From Rhyzopertha dominica (lineage: Eukaryota > Arthropoda > Insecta > Coleoptera > Bostrichidae): a DNA stretch of 64,000 nucleotides. Below the pieces are notes generated by a model. It was not told the DNA's origin. It made no database searches and saw only the letters and a program-made list of their open reading frames with translations. The stretch is taken from positions 21,948,001-22,012,000 of the forward strand of contig QCXZ01000137.1 of assembly GCA_025024175.1 (NCBI GenBank), given 5' to 3'. Positions 1 to 10,849 of this stretch are shown here, piece by piece; the stretch's first letter is position 1; every line of letters begins with the position of its first letter. Position numbers and translations under genes: made by a program.

Positions 1-1446
1 TATATCCCCTCTTGCATTCCTTCGTCCTCCCCTTTAAGCGATTGTTCCCTCAAGAATTTTTATTAATTCAGTCAAAATAGATTTTCTCGCCGCATCCTGT
101 TAAATTACAGTTTCTGTTCTTTCGCGCTCACCATTGAAATTCAGGCTAAAACTAAATGCTGTGTAAAATTGTAACATGAAACGAGTAAAACAATGGAGGC
201 GGCAAAGGAACGTTCCGGTGTCTCCAAGGAACCATCAGACTGCATTGCCACTGCATTGAGCGCGCCGAGACAAAGGTAGATTCTGCAGGATCGCGCGGTT
301 TTATTCCCAAAGATTAAGATGAGCTTGGAATGTAAAATACGCTAATGATACTATTCTGGGAGCTCTGTTAATATTCTCTACTCACTATTTGGAAGTTACG
401 TATTGTTTTAATAACATTAAAGATAGAAAGTTCATAATATGTGTTCTAAGAGTTTCTGATTTTAAATTGCTGGGACAGAATTGGGCACAGTAGGAAAATG
501 AACGACGAGAATAGATGTGCTTGTGAGATACAACCACCAGAATATTTATATTTTTTGTGTATCTATGCTAAATCTTATTTAAATAGGGGGTAATTGTTCA
601 AATAAATAGACTCATCTAAAATATTTGGGCCAAATCAAGTTTTAGAAAGTGCCAGCACTTCACATCCATAACCAGAAAAAATATGAAAATTAATGGCTAA
701 AGAACATACTTACATCTAAGTGTGCAATTGGCACATTTTCTACAACTGAATTATTAAACCACAAACAGTTTAAGTATAATTAAGGCTATCAAAAATAGAT
801 ATATCTATCGATGACCGAAGCTAGAAAGGTGCAAACACTATACGGTGAAGCCCCATCTAACACCACAATGAAAAAATATGAAAAGTCCGATGAAAAGTTA
901 TCTATAAGCTCACATTAAGTATGCAATTTAAATACGTTCACAAGTCAACCAGTGACTCTACGATGCTAAATTAACCTCAACATGCTCCTCGTTCAGGTCT
1001 TTCTGGCTTGAGGTGACGATATTCTTGCCCTTAATGTTTACATAAATTTTCCCATTATACAGCCAAACATTCGTCTTGCCTCATTTTCCACAATTTGCTT
1101 TAAAAAATTTATAGCGTGAAGATGGCAAGGTCTTCAGCATTATCAAATATACAGGATGTTACAACAACAGAGCACCCTTACATCCTGTTCGAAATTGTTA
1201 GAATTTTACAATGAATAATTTAAAATGTTAAAAATTTACCTGCTTTCTGTAAAAGTGTATTCTAACTTCGTTATGTTAAATGAAATATTAACTTTTACTG
1301 GATTCTGAGATTTATCGTTACTTTTACCCGTAGTTGCGAATATTGTTAACAGTTCTGAATCTAAAAATGCTAAAATGGTGCTCAAGCTGCAATTGTATAG
1401 GGGAATAAAAATGCTAGCGTTTCATTTTACTATAACAACTGGCAAA
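1..1446. other. AT-rich sequence, no gene recognised
   Basis: No open reading frame, RNA gene or repeat boundary that I can support is visible here. Positions 1-330 are less AT-rich and look single-copy. The stretch ends at the target-site duplication of the LTR element. Confidence 0.5.
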
Positions 1447-1450
1447 TTGT
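1447..1450. repeat. Target-site duplication TTGT, left
   Basis: The four bases before the 5' LTR match the four bases after the 3' LTR (5016-5019). Confidence 0.85.
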
Positions 1451-1601
1451 TGTAACGAGACGCCGCTTAAGTCCAGCTGGCCTTTTCCATCAGGACGATC
1501 AAACATCGTCTGCCAGCTGGCACACAGCGAAATGAACCGTCCCCACCACAACGTAAGAACATCCGGCGCAGGCCAGACGGCCCTACCACCGCCCAGAAGC
1601 G

Positions 1602-1607
1602 TATAAA
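1602..1607 (+). promoter_or_regulatory. TATA box of the 5' LTR
   Basis: TATAAA sits in a GC-rich context about 150 bp into the LTR, a plausible core promoter for the genomic transcript. The exact start site is not visible. Confidence 0.6.
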
Positions 1608-1654
1608 TTCTCAAGCCGATTCCTGCATCGCCCTCAGAGGTCTTAGGACCGTTG

Positions 1655-1803
1655 AGGAGACGTAGTGAGTCTCCTCCGGCCTGAACCAGTAAGCCCCGAG
1701 GTCCAGCGCCGTCGAAGAAGACGTAGTGAGTCTACTCCGGCCTGAACCGGCAAGCCCCGAGGTCCAGCGCCGTCGAAGAAGACGTAGTGAGTCTACTCCG
1801 GCC
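1655..1803 (+). repeat. 61-bp tandem repeat inside the LTR
   Basis: Units sharing the core GACGTAGTGAGTCT repeat about every 61 bp (two near-identical full copies plus a divergent partial first copy). The same array lies in the 3' LTR at about 4524-4672. Its position just downstream of the TATA box places it in the transcribed repeat region or 5' leader. Confidence 0.8.
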
Positions 1804-2150
1804 TGGATCTGTTATTGCTACGACACCGCCACACCGAGCTGCCAGCGAGAGGCACCCCGGTCCGTTCCAGCGGGCGAGGCGCCCGCATTGCCGTTCCGAT
1901 AGTCGACCGCCCGTACCCCGCCGCCAGCGAGGCCCCAGGTCCATCCCAGCGGGCAAGGTGCCCGTACTACCGTCCCGGGGACCAGACGGCCGACCCAGGC
2001 CCGCAACAGNAATATAATTCTTTAGTTTTACGTTATAAAGATATTTTAAGTTTGTATATACGTTACTTGCAATATACCTGATTGTTATGTAATTCTCCAC
2101 TGAGTTGTTTATTTACCCGCAGGCATACCACACCCAGGTGGTTACATAAC

Positions 2151-2168
2151 TGGCGCCCGAGCAGGGAC
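2151..2168 (+). promoter_or_regulatory. Primer-binding site (tRNA-Lys-like)
   Basis: The site starts TGGCGCCCGAGCAGGGAC four bases after the 5' LTR. It matches the well-known tRNA-Lys-type primer site except for G in place of A at the 11th position. It is followed by a short duplicated leader segment (about 2166-2201). Confidence 0.85.
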
Positions 2169-2336
2169 CGTTACGCAACAGCAACGACCGTTACGCAACA
2201 GCACCGAATATACCGAAGGTAATCAGCGAGAAGACCCCCTCCAGTACCGAGCGACCGCCCGGCTGCGACTGACCGAGCNCCGCCCACCGCAACCGAGCTC
2301 CGCGAGTCCAGGCCACGCCCACCGGAATACACAGCG

Positions 2337-4475
2337 ATGGCTACTGGGGCCGTTCCGAAGAGTTTTTCCGACCCAGAAGAAACTAGATCGACTGACCAGA
2401 CCACACCTTCTACGACGTGGGTCTATGAACTTTCTAAAGATCAGCTGGCCCGCTATTTACGTCGATTCCGTCTGGAAACAAGCGGAAAGATGGAGGAGAT
2501 GAGGGCACGGATGGTAAGGTTCATTCGTGACGGCTGCACGGCAGATTTGTCCGATGGTTCGTCGATCCCTGAACCGTTGCTTGCGGGACAAGCTACCGAG
2601 GCCGTCTACGACAAAATCCGCAAGTGGAACGTCCGTTTCGACGGCACGACAGACCCCGTATCTTTCCTAGAGCGGTTAGAAGAACTGCAGGCGTGCTATA
2701 CCGTAAACTGGGATGATATCCTCAGGGCTCTCCCGGAATTATTGAGAGGAAAAGCACTGCTGTGGTACCGAAATGATAAAAATGCCTGGGCCGACTGGAA
2801 CGACTTCGAAGAGGCGTTCCGAAGCCAATATTTGCCGCCCCGTCACCGGATGCGCCTAGAAGAGGACATCCGAGCCCGCACACAAGGACCCAAGGAGCGC
2901 ATTAAAGACTTCGTCGTAGCCCTGCAGACACTTATGCAACGAGTCGGCGGAATGACACCGGAACAAGTTCTGGACCGAGTATATGCGAATATGAGGCCAG
3001 AATATAAGCTCTACGTCAAGAGACGGGAGTGCAGGAGGCTGTCCGACCTAATACAAAGGGCTGTAGAGTTCGAGATTGTCCAGGAGGATAACAGGAACTA
3101 CCGACCGCCACCACCAGCCTCGAACGTATACTGCAGCGAGACAGCATACACCGGACCTAGAGGAAAGCCCGCAGAGCCCGAGTTTCACGTTGTAGAACAT
3201 GAAATTCATCCCCGGAACAAAACCGACCGCCAGAGGCAACACAATCCAAAAGTTACGGCGCCAGAGACCGCGTTATATGCGATGGAGGTCAGACCGCATC
3301 CCTGGAGACATAATGCCAGGCAGAAACCGTCCCGACCAAACAACCAGCCACGAAGTGTACCGTACCGCCGAGAAGAAGTCTGCTGGAGATGTGGCAAGAC
3401 AGGCCACTGGCGGGGAGACTGCACAGCACCCCGTAAGATGTTTTGTTCTTACTGTGGTAAGAAAAACATCCTCTCCAGAGACTGCCGGTGTCATCCGCAA
3501 TCCAGGCCGTTACCGTTGAGAAGAAGACCACCCAAGAGACGCCGCATAGATGTCGCACAGGTAGATCAGGAACCGTCCGGCATACCGACCAGTCCCATGT
3601 TTGACCGCCACCCGTTCGTGGAAATAATTGTGGGAAACCAGCCGTTCTATACCCTGTTGGACACCGGTGCTGGAAGATCGTACCTTGGCGAGCGACTCCG
3701 AGACCATCTGCTGAAGTTAGGCTACCGACCCGAAGCCAAGGCGGACTCAACAGTCAGACTTGCTAATGGCAGAGCGGCACCGATGACAGAAGAGTACCGT
3801 TTCCCGTATTCACTCCACCACGATCCCCGGAAAGGCGTGTGGAATTACCTACCGGGCCTCCTCACCGACGCTGTTCTAGGAGTGGATAATTTTCAAGGCC
3901 TCTCAATGGACTTCCAAAGAGGCTATCCCGAAGTATACCTCCATGGAAAGCCCGTNCCGACCCGGCAACGACCCAGNGCGANCCAGTTAAGTGCTTTAGA
4001 GGTCGCCAGTCCACCGATGGCTCCAGGAAGGGAGACGAGAAAACCGAACCACGTCAGGTCATCACACCGTCCAGTACGTCAACCAGAACCCCGAAGACCG
4101 CAGCAGCCGAGAACGCCACCGCCTAACCGGACCAGTCACGGCGCCTCCACCAGACCGTCTGAGCCGCCGAGAAAAAGGCGCCGCCGCAGTAGAAGGAGGC
4201 ATAAGAAGACTTTCCGTCTACGTTCCGAAGAAAGCGTAATCAGAACACCCAGGGAAGAAGCAGTCCCCCGTACTAGGATAGTCCGACCGATGCCTGCTTC
4301 TCCACCGACGGGAGGGGCGTGTAACGAGACGCCGCTTAAGTCCAGCTGGCCTTTTCCATCAGGACGATCAAACATCGTCTGCCAGCTGGCACACAGCGAA
4401 ATGAACCGTCCCCACCACAACGTAAGAACATCCGGCGCAGGCCAGACGGCCCTACCACCGCCCAGAAGCGTATAA
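2337..4475 (+). CDS. Gag-protease polyprotein of the LTR retrotransposon, 712 aa
   Basis: This is a structural protein with a retropepsin. Residues ~32-63 resemble a SAP-like helix-turn-helix seen in insect Gag proteins. Residues ~92-246 match the retrotransposon Gag domain (GKALLWYRN, FEEAFRSQYLPP). A CX2CX4HX4C zinc knuckle lies at 349-362 (CWRCGKTGHWRGDC). A second knuckle at 370-383 has Ile in place of His. An aspartic protease has DTGA at 442-445 and the second signature VLGVD at 513-517. After ~residue 545 come Pro/Arg-rich sequence and a very basic stretch (612-624, RKRRRRSRRRHKK), with no polymerase. The last ~51 residues are encoded by the 3' LTR, and the stop codon TAA falls inside that LTR's TATA box. 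Start ATG 2337 lies 190 bp after the LTR in good context. Two or three codons contain N. Apart from the missing polymerase the frame is intact. Confidence 0.92.
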   Translation: MATGAVPKSFSDPEETRSTDQTTPSTTWVYELSKDQLARYLRRFRLETSGKMEEMRARMVRFIRDGCTADLSDGSSIPEPLLAGQATEAVYDKIRKWNVRFDGTTDPVSFLERLEELQACYTVNWDDILRALPELLRGKALLWYRNDKNAWADWNDFEEAFRSQYLPPRHRMRLEEDIRARTQGPKERIKDFVVALQTLMQRVGGMTPEQVLDRVYANMRPEYKLYVKRRECRRLSDLIQRAVEFEIVQEDNRNYRPPPPASNVYCSETAYTGPRGKPAEPEFHVVEHEIHPRNKTDRQRQHNPKVTAPETALYAMEVRPHPWRHNARQKPSRPNNQPRSVPYRREEVCWRCGKTGHWRGDCTAPRKMFCSYCGKKNILSRDCRCHPQSRPLPLRRRPPKRRRIDVAQVDQEPSGIPTSPMFDRHPFVEIIVGNQPFYTLLDTGAGRSYLGERLRDHLLKLGYRPEAKADSTVRLANGRAAPMTEEYRFPYSLHHDPRKGVWNYLPGLLTDAVLGVDNFQGLSMDFQRGYPEVYLHGKPXPTRQRPXAXQLSALEVASPPMAPGRETRKPNHVRSSHRPVRQPEPRRPQQPRTPPPNRTSHGASTRPSEPPRKRRRRSRRRHKKTFRLRSEESVIRTPREEAVPRTRIVRPMPASPPTGGACNETPLKSSWPFPSGRSNIVCQLAHSEMNRPHHNVRTSGAGQTALPPPRSV
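4310..4319 (+). promoter_or_regulatory. Polypurine tract
   Basis: GGGAGGGGCG lies immediately upstream of the 3' LTR, where plus-strand priming is expected. It is read through by the Gag-protease ORF. Confidence 0.7.
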
Positions 4476-5015
4476 ATTCTCAAGCCGATTCCTGCATCGC
4501 CCTCAGAGGTCTTAGGACCGTTGAGGAGACGTAGTGAGTCTCCTCCGGCCTGAACCAGTAAGCCCCGAGGTCCAGCGCCGTCGAAGAAGACGTAGTGAGT
4601 CTACTCCGGCCTGAACCGGCAAGCCCCGAGGTCCAGCGCCGTCGAAGAAGACGTAGTGAGTCTACTCCGGCCTGGATCTGTTATTGCTACGACACCGCCA
4701 CACCGAGCTGCCAGCGAGAGGCACCCCGGTCCGTTCCAGCGGGCGAGGCGCCCGCATTGCCGTTCCGATAGTCGACCGCCCGTACCCCGCCGCCAGCGAG
4801 GCCCCAGGTCCATCCCAGCGGGCAAGGTGCCCGTACTACCGTTCCGGGGACCAGACGGCCGACCCAGGCCCGCAACAGGAATATAATTCTTTAGTTTTAC
4901 GTTATAAAGATATTTTAAGTTTGTGTATACGTTACTTGCAATATACCTGATTGTTATGTAATTCTCCACTGAGTTGTTTATTTACCCGCAGGCATACCAC
5001 ACCCAGGTGGTTACA
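4320..5015 (+). repeat. 3' long terminal repeat
   Basis: It is collinear with 1451-2146 at an offset of 2,869 bp. Its TATA box (4471-4476) overlaps the stop codon of the Gag-protease ORF. It is followed by the right TTGT duplication. Confidence 0.93.
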
Positions 5016-5019
5016 TTGT

Positions 5020-8000
5020 GAAATTTTAATCAGGACTAATGCAGATTTTTTAATACAAACATAAAGATGTTTACCAATAAGTAGGTTTTTGATTATTTTT
5101 GCCCATCTAATTAAATTTTTATAAATCAATTTTATTAAGATATTGTGTAATTTTAAATTACTTAAGTGCTTAACGTGCGCACATCACAACTTTTAACATT
5201 TCTGGAGTTACTTAATTGAATGCGACTCGTATTCTCTTTCTCGTGACCTCAGGTATCGTAGGAAGAAGTAGGTAAACATCTTTATGATGTTATAAAGCCC
5301 AATAAGAATGACTCCGGCTTAGACATTGTATTACTGGACAGGTTCATCACTATTCATTCATGCATCCTTTAAGAATGGCCGAATGGCTCAGTTTCTATGT
5401 GGAGGACCAATATCATGTAGAATTCACACAACATTGTCGAGTATTCACTAACAAAACCCTAATCTGATTTCTAAATCAACATCTGCAACGCCTGATGAAG
5501 TTGAAACGATGGTACCTGTGCTGGTTAAGAATTTTATGGATATTCGCTTGCAAGTAAAAGTTTAACTACTTACTTCTCTCTTGTGCTTACATGGTGATTT
5601 TCTTGGTCACTACTCATTACAAAATGTTAATATTTTTGATATGACTTATGGAACGTTCGGTTAAAATTATTATCATTATTTTTAAATATTTCATTAAAAA
5701 CTGATATGCTGATTTTCGTGAATCCCTGGGTATGAAAAATGCATGCATAATTTTGAAAATTGACAGCTTTTTATTGCACCCGTTCCTGACATTATTACAA
5801 TATAATATGGAAACGATAACACTTTTCTTGTCTTGGAGAGAGACAAGACGCGCACTTTTGCATTGTTTTCATTGTCATTATTAGAGGCTAGCATCAAGTT
5901 TCGCAAGTACGTATTGGAAATGTCATTTACTCGAAGCTATACCACATAATCTGATTAATTTTGTATCGAATTTCTGTTAATAATACACAGATAGGATAGC
6001 TGCAAATCAGTACTGTATATTAAAAGATCGCATTTTTTACATTATGACGTCATTTTGATGAAACTAAATGAATCGTGTGTTGCATATAAAATGTATAGCA
6101 ACAAAAAGTCAAAGTTACAAGATATTAAGAGATTTATAGATTAAAATTCAAATAGCAGGTTACAACAGGTGTTGAATACCAAAAATAGTGTTTGTTTCAA
6201 ATATTATTTTTTAATCTTTGTCTTTAAAATGTATGTGCAATGTATATAGCACCAGAGTGCAGAGAGGGTCAGTAATTTACTGTGGTGTTAAGGTGATAAA
6301 GAGAATAATGGTTCTTCACTTATGGTGTGTCTAGTTATAGATGAAAATAACAAAAGCATTTGGTCATAAACGTAAATGTGGAAATACTGTACAAGTTACT
6401 TGTTTACACAGTCCTTAAAATTTATTGAATTCTATTCTATATTAAAAAGCACTTTGATACGAACTGTTATAACACTATACATAAATCAAAAACTTTAAGG
6501 TATCTCTACAAGTAATAGAATTTGGTGGTTTATTTTGTTTTGGTTTTGAAACACACTTTTTGTTGATTTTATGTCAAATTGTTCTAAAATTTAGTTAAAT
6601 TTCATTACGCATTTAAATATACTTAAGTGTTAATGCTATATCGAATTAGTTAAAATAGAGCTATACTCTTAGATATTGATTGATACGAACCATAAAAGTT
6701 TTGCCAGTTTTTTTTGACAGATTTAGTACTATGTAAGCGCGGCTTACGTGATAAGTGTCTTTAAAGCTTAGTATTACCATAGATTAATTAAGTGGTATTA
6801 ATTTTAAACGAACTTGAATATAATTTATTTGACTCCACTTAAATGTGTATGCAATGTTTTTTATATATGTAGAGCGTTTTGAAAAACGTGAGAAACTGGT
6901 CTTTGCCTATTCACTACCATTTGTTGAGAAAAAAGGGTGTGTGAAATTTGCTAACAAAATTGTTGTGCTGGCAAAACAACTACAACTTGCAGATGTTTCA
7001 GGTGAGATTTGTAAGTAGCCGGGTGATTGTTTGAAAACAGCACAATTTTAATTAATTTAATTAAAAAAATAAATTAAGAAAATGTAAACTTTTATTTCAA
7101 GAAGGACAATTTTTGAGAACTACTTTTAATAGATAGCGCTTACCCTCTTAGTGGTGTAGACATCTTATGATACATTACGAAGTAATAGATCAATAAGTGC
7201 TATGAAACAAGTTGTTAATAAACTGCATGTTTTGGATCCTTTCATACAAAATGTAATTTTACAGCTTTAATAAAAATGTATCCTTAATAGAACTCAAATA
7301 TTAAAAAAAAACGCCCAAAACACCTAAAATTAAAAATGATTCATTTAATTTCCCTGCTTCTACAAATTCATTTATAGTTGTACAACAAAAATCTCAGTTC
7401 CGTTTCTAATCTAACGTTCCGCCTATAAGCCTGTTTTCGCTCATTTCCCAGTGTAACATTTGTTATCCTCTCCAAAAATCGTGTAATGCTTCCTAGCTGT
7501 CTGCGAAATGCATTTAAAAGGAATGGTCAGGAATATTCGCATTAATCAGTTTGAAAATTAAATTACAGCTAAGGGGGCACTCGTACGCGGAACGCATTTC
7601 ATTACTCGCGAGATAAACAAATGAGTTTCCTTATTGCGCTGGCCGTTTCAGGATTATCACATTAAATCCCAGTTTTGAAGAATTATCGTTCAGACTTACG
7701 AGTTTAAAACGTCCGACAAAAAAGGGAGATATTCCTTTTTAAAAAGTACGAATTTCCCACTTACATTTTGCGCTTTCCGCAATTCGTCCTAATTTATTAC
7801 GTTTCCAGCGGTCGCCTACTTTTTGCGTAACCTTTCATTCGTCAACCAGAAAACAAATTAAATTTTCCCTTGAAATGCTGAACGCAGGTAATTTTTATCA
7901 GTACGCCCTGAGAGTGCCAGCACGGTAGCAAGCTCCGTTCGTTTCAGATATCATTTGTAGCAAAATTAATAACGGCTGCTTCACAGCCGTGGCCCTTGTT

Positions 8001-9423
8001 AGTCTTGGCGTATGGCATCTTTTATTTTTTCTTATCGTTCAGCACCGTCCGTAGTTTTCTCTAGACTAGCCTACTGTGCACGTCCTAAGATCGCAGTTTA
8101 TTGATTGATCGAATAACAATGGTAATAACAATAACATTAAAGAACTTTATTCCATTAGACCTCGTTACATGTATATTATTAGAAAAGCAAAATCGGAGAA
8201 GTCTGTTCCAACGATTTAGTTGCTTAGCCGTATAGGGGAAAGGCAAATGTTCTTCTAAACTTAATCATATAAAACAGCTGTAGAGTGACTAACCTTTGAA
8301 TATAAACATAATTATATCTATAACTAACACTTGTGATGAGTACGAGATATACTTGTAGACAGGTATGGTGAGCAAACTGGACATATACATCGATAGTGAG
8401 CAAAATTGGGAAGGGAGTAGCCTATGTATTCAGCTGAGCAACTAATTATAACTTTACAAGGTTAATGATTCATATTATGCTAAACAAAATAACATTTGCA
8501 TAATTAGACTTAGATGCAGTAACAGAGTTGTGTTGCAGATCACATGGAAGAGAATTGTTCAAATTACCAATATTGTAATGGAAAAAAAACGCTTTAAAAG
8601 GTTATACTTATAAGATAGAAAAGATAAAGTATATTTTCTACTAGTGTTAATCTGTACGTATGTTCTGCATCTTATTTTTTCGGCCAAATAAGGAGTACTG
8701 CTTAAAATTAATTTATTAAACAAATAAGCAGAAGGAAGTAGTCTGCTTTCCTTCAAGCTGAATCATGGCATTTACCTTAATCTACCAGTACAAAGATCAA
8801 ACTCAAGCAGGAATTTCGAGAAACTTGAATCCTTCTGTGATCGCTAAAATCAGAGCAGGAACAGAAAACAGCATCAGCAAAGTTAAATAAAGACAAACGC
8901 ATAATGCCACCTAAATATAAATATTTTGCTGTAAAGTTAATAATTAGATAGATTATAAATAACTGAGATTTTTAAAGGTTTTGTCTACAAGAACTTATGT
9001 GAAGTTTTAAACTATTTTTGTTACCCAGCATTAGACCCATGTTTTTGGCTAATGAAACTTTCTACAGTTTACACACATATTCCAATGTTAAGGTTTTCGT
9101 GTAAGTTACGATACAAAGTAGGAGCAGCAAATAAAATTATTTTAGATTTCAATGGATATCTTGGATGATACATTACATAATTCCTCAAGGATTCAGGTCA
9201 ATAACTAGCATCTTTTTATTTCTTATATGCTGAGCAGAGAAAAGGAGAACTTGCGCTCTTACCAGCTGCATTAAAGTGACATCCTCCATGTTTAATAGCA
9301 GATGCAAAAACAAATGAAAGCAAAATGTAAAAGACCAAGTACCGATATCTGTGACAAAGCACAAATGACTTTAGCTCTGTCTCTGTCGGTGACATAGCTA
9401 TTGAATGTACTCAAACAATTAAA
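5020..9423. other. AT-rich sequence without recognisable genes
   Basis: I see no supportable ORF. Part of it (about 7380-7990) has a more balanced base composition than its neighbours and no repeat signature. It could be conserved non-coding sequence, but nothing in the sequence proves that. Confidence 0.4.
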
Positions 9424-9888
9424 ATGCATGTTTACACCGCAGCCAACTACAGGAAGTAGTACCCATTAAGGCAGCTAGGTAGCTTCGTCATCGTGTCAGT
9501 TCATTGCTGACAGATAACATTGACATCTATTTTTCTACTAATATCGTACCAAGCCCTTAGTATATAGCCAGTTCTATGCCATGCTGTCTGCATTAGACCT
9601 AAAGTACAGTGATGAGCTGTAATGACAGCGAAATAAATTTATCTGTAGTTGATTGCGGTGCAGACAGCATAGCATAGATAAGCATTTTTATGTATGTCGA
9701 TTCTTGTCTGTCAGTAAAAAGTACCGTGGGGGCCTGTTGTTAGGTTGATGTATGCAGGTGCATGCCAGCTTGTGTAATTACAGGTCACTTTGTTTAGAAA
9801 GTAGTACCCATTAAGGCAGCTAGGTGGTTTGCTCATCGTGTCAGTTCATTGCAGACAGATGGCATTGCCATCTATTTTTCTACTAATA
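9424..9888 (+). repeat. Retrozyme-like hammerhead repeat, ~1.3 tandem units (345 bp period)
   Basis: The segment starting near 9451 recurs at offset 345 (GTAGTACCCATTAAGGCAGC at 9456 and 9801), giving one full and one partial unit. The first 27 bp (9424-9450) are a short inverted fragment of the same repeat. The unit is the same family as those at 12.0, 28.2, 32.5 and 37.0 kb and carries one hammerhead-type fold. No ORF is present. Confidence 0.8.
9581..9670 (+). ncRNA. Hammerhead ribozyme, type I, probably inactive copy
   Basis: A 12-bp outer stem (ATGCTGTCTGCA / TGCAGACAGCAT) encloses the core. Stem II is GCTGT-AATG-ACAGC and is followed by GAAA. Stem III is ATAA-AT-TTAT, and C is the predicted cleavage nucleotide. 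The expected CUGAUGA reads GUGAUGA at 9609-9615, so invariant C3 is G with no compensating change at G8. Stem I has one mismatch. The fold is recognisable but catalysis is unlikely. Confidence 0.75.
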
Positions 9889-10476
9889 CTTAAAGAATTT
9901 TTTTCCCATTCCGTTGTAATGCAGTATGACTAACAACACATGATTCACTCCAGAGCTCCAGAGAGAAGAAGTAAGAATTCAGACCCACTAGCGAAATATA
10001 ATAAAATATATATAACCTCAATAACACACAGCAATTGATTTTTATCGTAATAATATTAAAGTGTGTTCTGAGTAAGTTCAGCTTGATCTGGGTTAATGCA
10101 AATAATATGTGGAGACGTTATAATTGCCATCTTCGTGGATTGGATGAGGTGTGCGTCCACTCGCATTCCTTATCCTTTAAGTCATGAGGCATTTAATTGC
10201 ATTTGCGCCCGTATGTTTGCTGCAGTACAAATATGTTTGATCACTTTAATCCTACTTTTCCAGAATCTTATATGCACCATGGCAATAAAGGGCGTTGAGT
10301 GGTGACCTAAGTGTTTCATCTGTGGTGATGGAAACAGACTCTAGATTATGATCCCGGCATAGCCAGTCCTACTCCTTTGATACTCTACATTGCTTGACCG
10401 AGTTGGACATGGCGATTAAACCGTACGTATTAAATGTTCACGTTTAGCATCTTGTGTTAGTGGTATTCTGGAGAGA

Positions 10477-10818
10477 TTGAATCTACTGTTTATCGCAGAC
10501 TTACTGATTAGTTTGAACCTATTCGGCCGAGAGATTGGTCAGTGTTCATTTGAAAAGTACGCAATGCCAAGAAAATTCACAGTATATCTTTATGATGACA
10601 TCAGGCCTTTTAAACATTTCGACAACTTGGTTTACTTGTGGAAGCTTTTGTACCTGTATAGCGGAGTAGCATGTTTCCTATCTCAAAAAGAGAAGAAGTT
10701 ATTTACTAGAAGCGATAAAACTTCTCAATTTCTTTACATGGATGACAATAATATTTATGGTTCATACTTGAATGGTGGACTTGCGAATAACATGTCTACT
10801 ACACCTCCTGTCCCATGA
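10477..10818 (+). pseudogene. Possible relic of protein-primed DNA polymerase B (Polinton/Maverick-like)
   Basis: A 113-codon frame ends with LYMDDNNIYGSYLNGGL, which resembles the motif around YLDANNLYG in family B polymerases of Polinton/Maverick elements and related viruses. The rest of the frame is not clearly recognisable, and nothing else of such an element (integrase, ATPase, capsid) is visible nearby. If real, it is a short broken fragment. Chance similarity cannot be excluded. Confidence 0.3.
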
Positions 10819-10849
10819 TTGGAGGAAGATACATTGTTACGAGTTTGTC

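Larger units (their letters stand above)
1451..2146 (+). repeat. 5' long terminal repeat
   Basis: This 696-bp repeat is nearly identical to 4320-5015. Its ends form the 6-bp inverted repeat TGTAAC/GTTACA. It contains a TATA box at 1602-1607 and a GC-rich, internally repetitive region (three related units from about 1650 to 1805). From about 2010 it turns AT-rich, consistent with a U5-like end. Confidence 0.93.
1451..5015 (+). mobile_element. Non-autonomous Ty3/gypsy-type LTR retrotransposon (Gag-protease only)
   Basis: The element is 3,565 bp long. Two direct repeats of 696 bp, both beginning TGTAAC and ending GTTACA, bound one ORF. Host TTGT flanks both ends (1447-1450 and 5016-5019), a 4-bp target duplication typical of Ty3/gypsy-type integration. 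A primer-binding site follows the 5' LTR and a purine tract precedes the 3' LTR, so all cis signals for reverse transcription are present. The LTRs differ at only a few positions (for example a C/T near 1975 and 4844 and an A/G near 2056 and 4925), which implies recent insertion. There is no reverse transcriptase, RNase H or integrase: the ORF runs from Gag through a retropepsin straight into the 3' LTR. It therefore probably depends on a full-length relative for these enzymes. Confidence 0.93.

Noticed and set aside
1414..2100. Reading frames on both strands within the LTRs (repeated at 4136-4969)
   Set aside because: They duplicate exactly with the LTRs, overlap the promoter and tandem repeat, and show no domain. 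They are by-products of GC-rich repeat sequence.
5486..5515. CCTGATGAAGTTGAAACGAT, with both hammerhead boxes
   Set aside because: Only four bases separate CUGAUGA from GAAA, so stem II cannot form. It may be a deleted relic, but it cannot be supported as a ribozyme.
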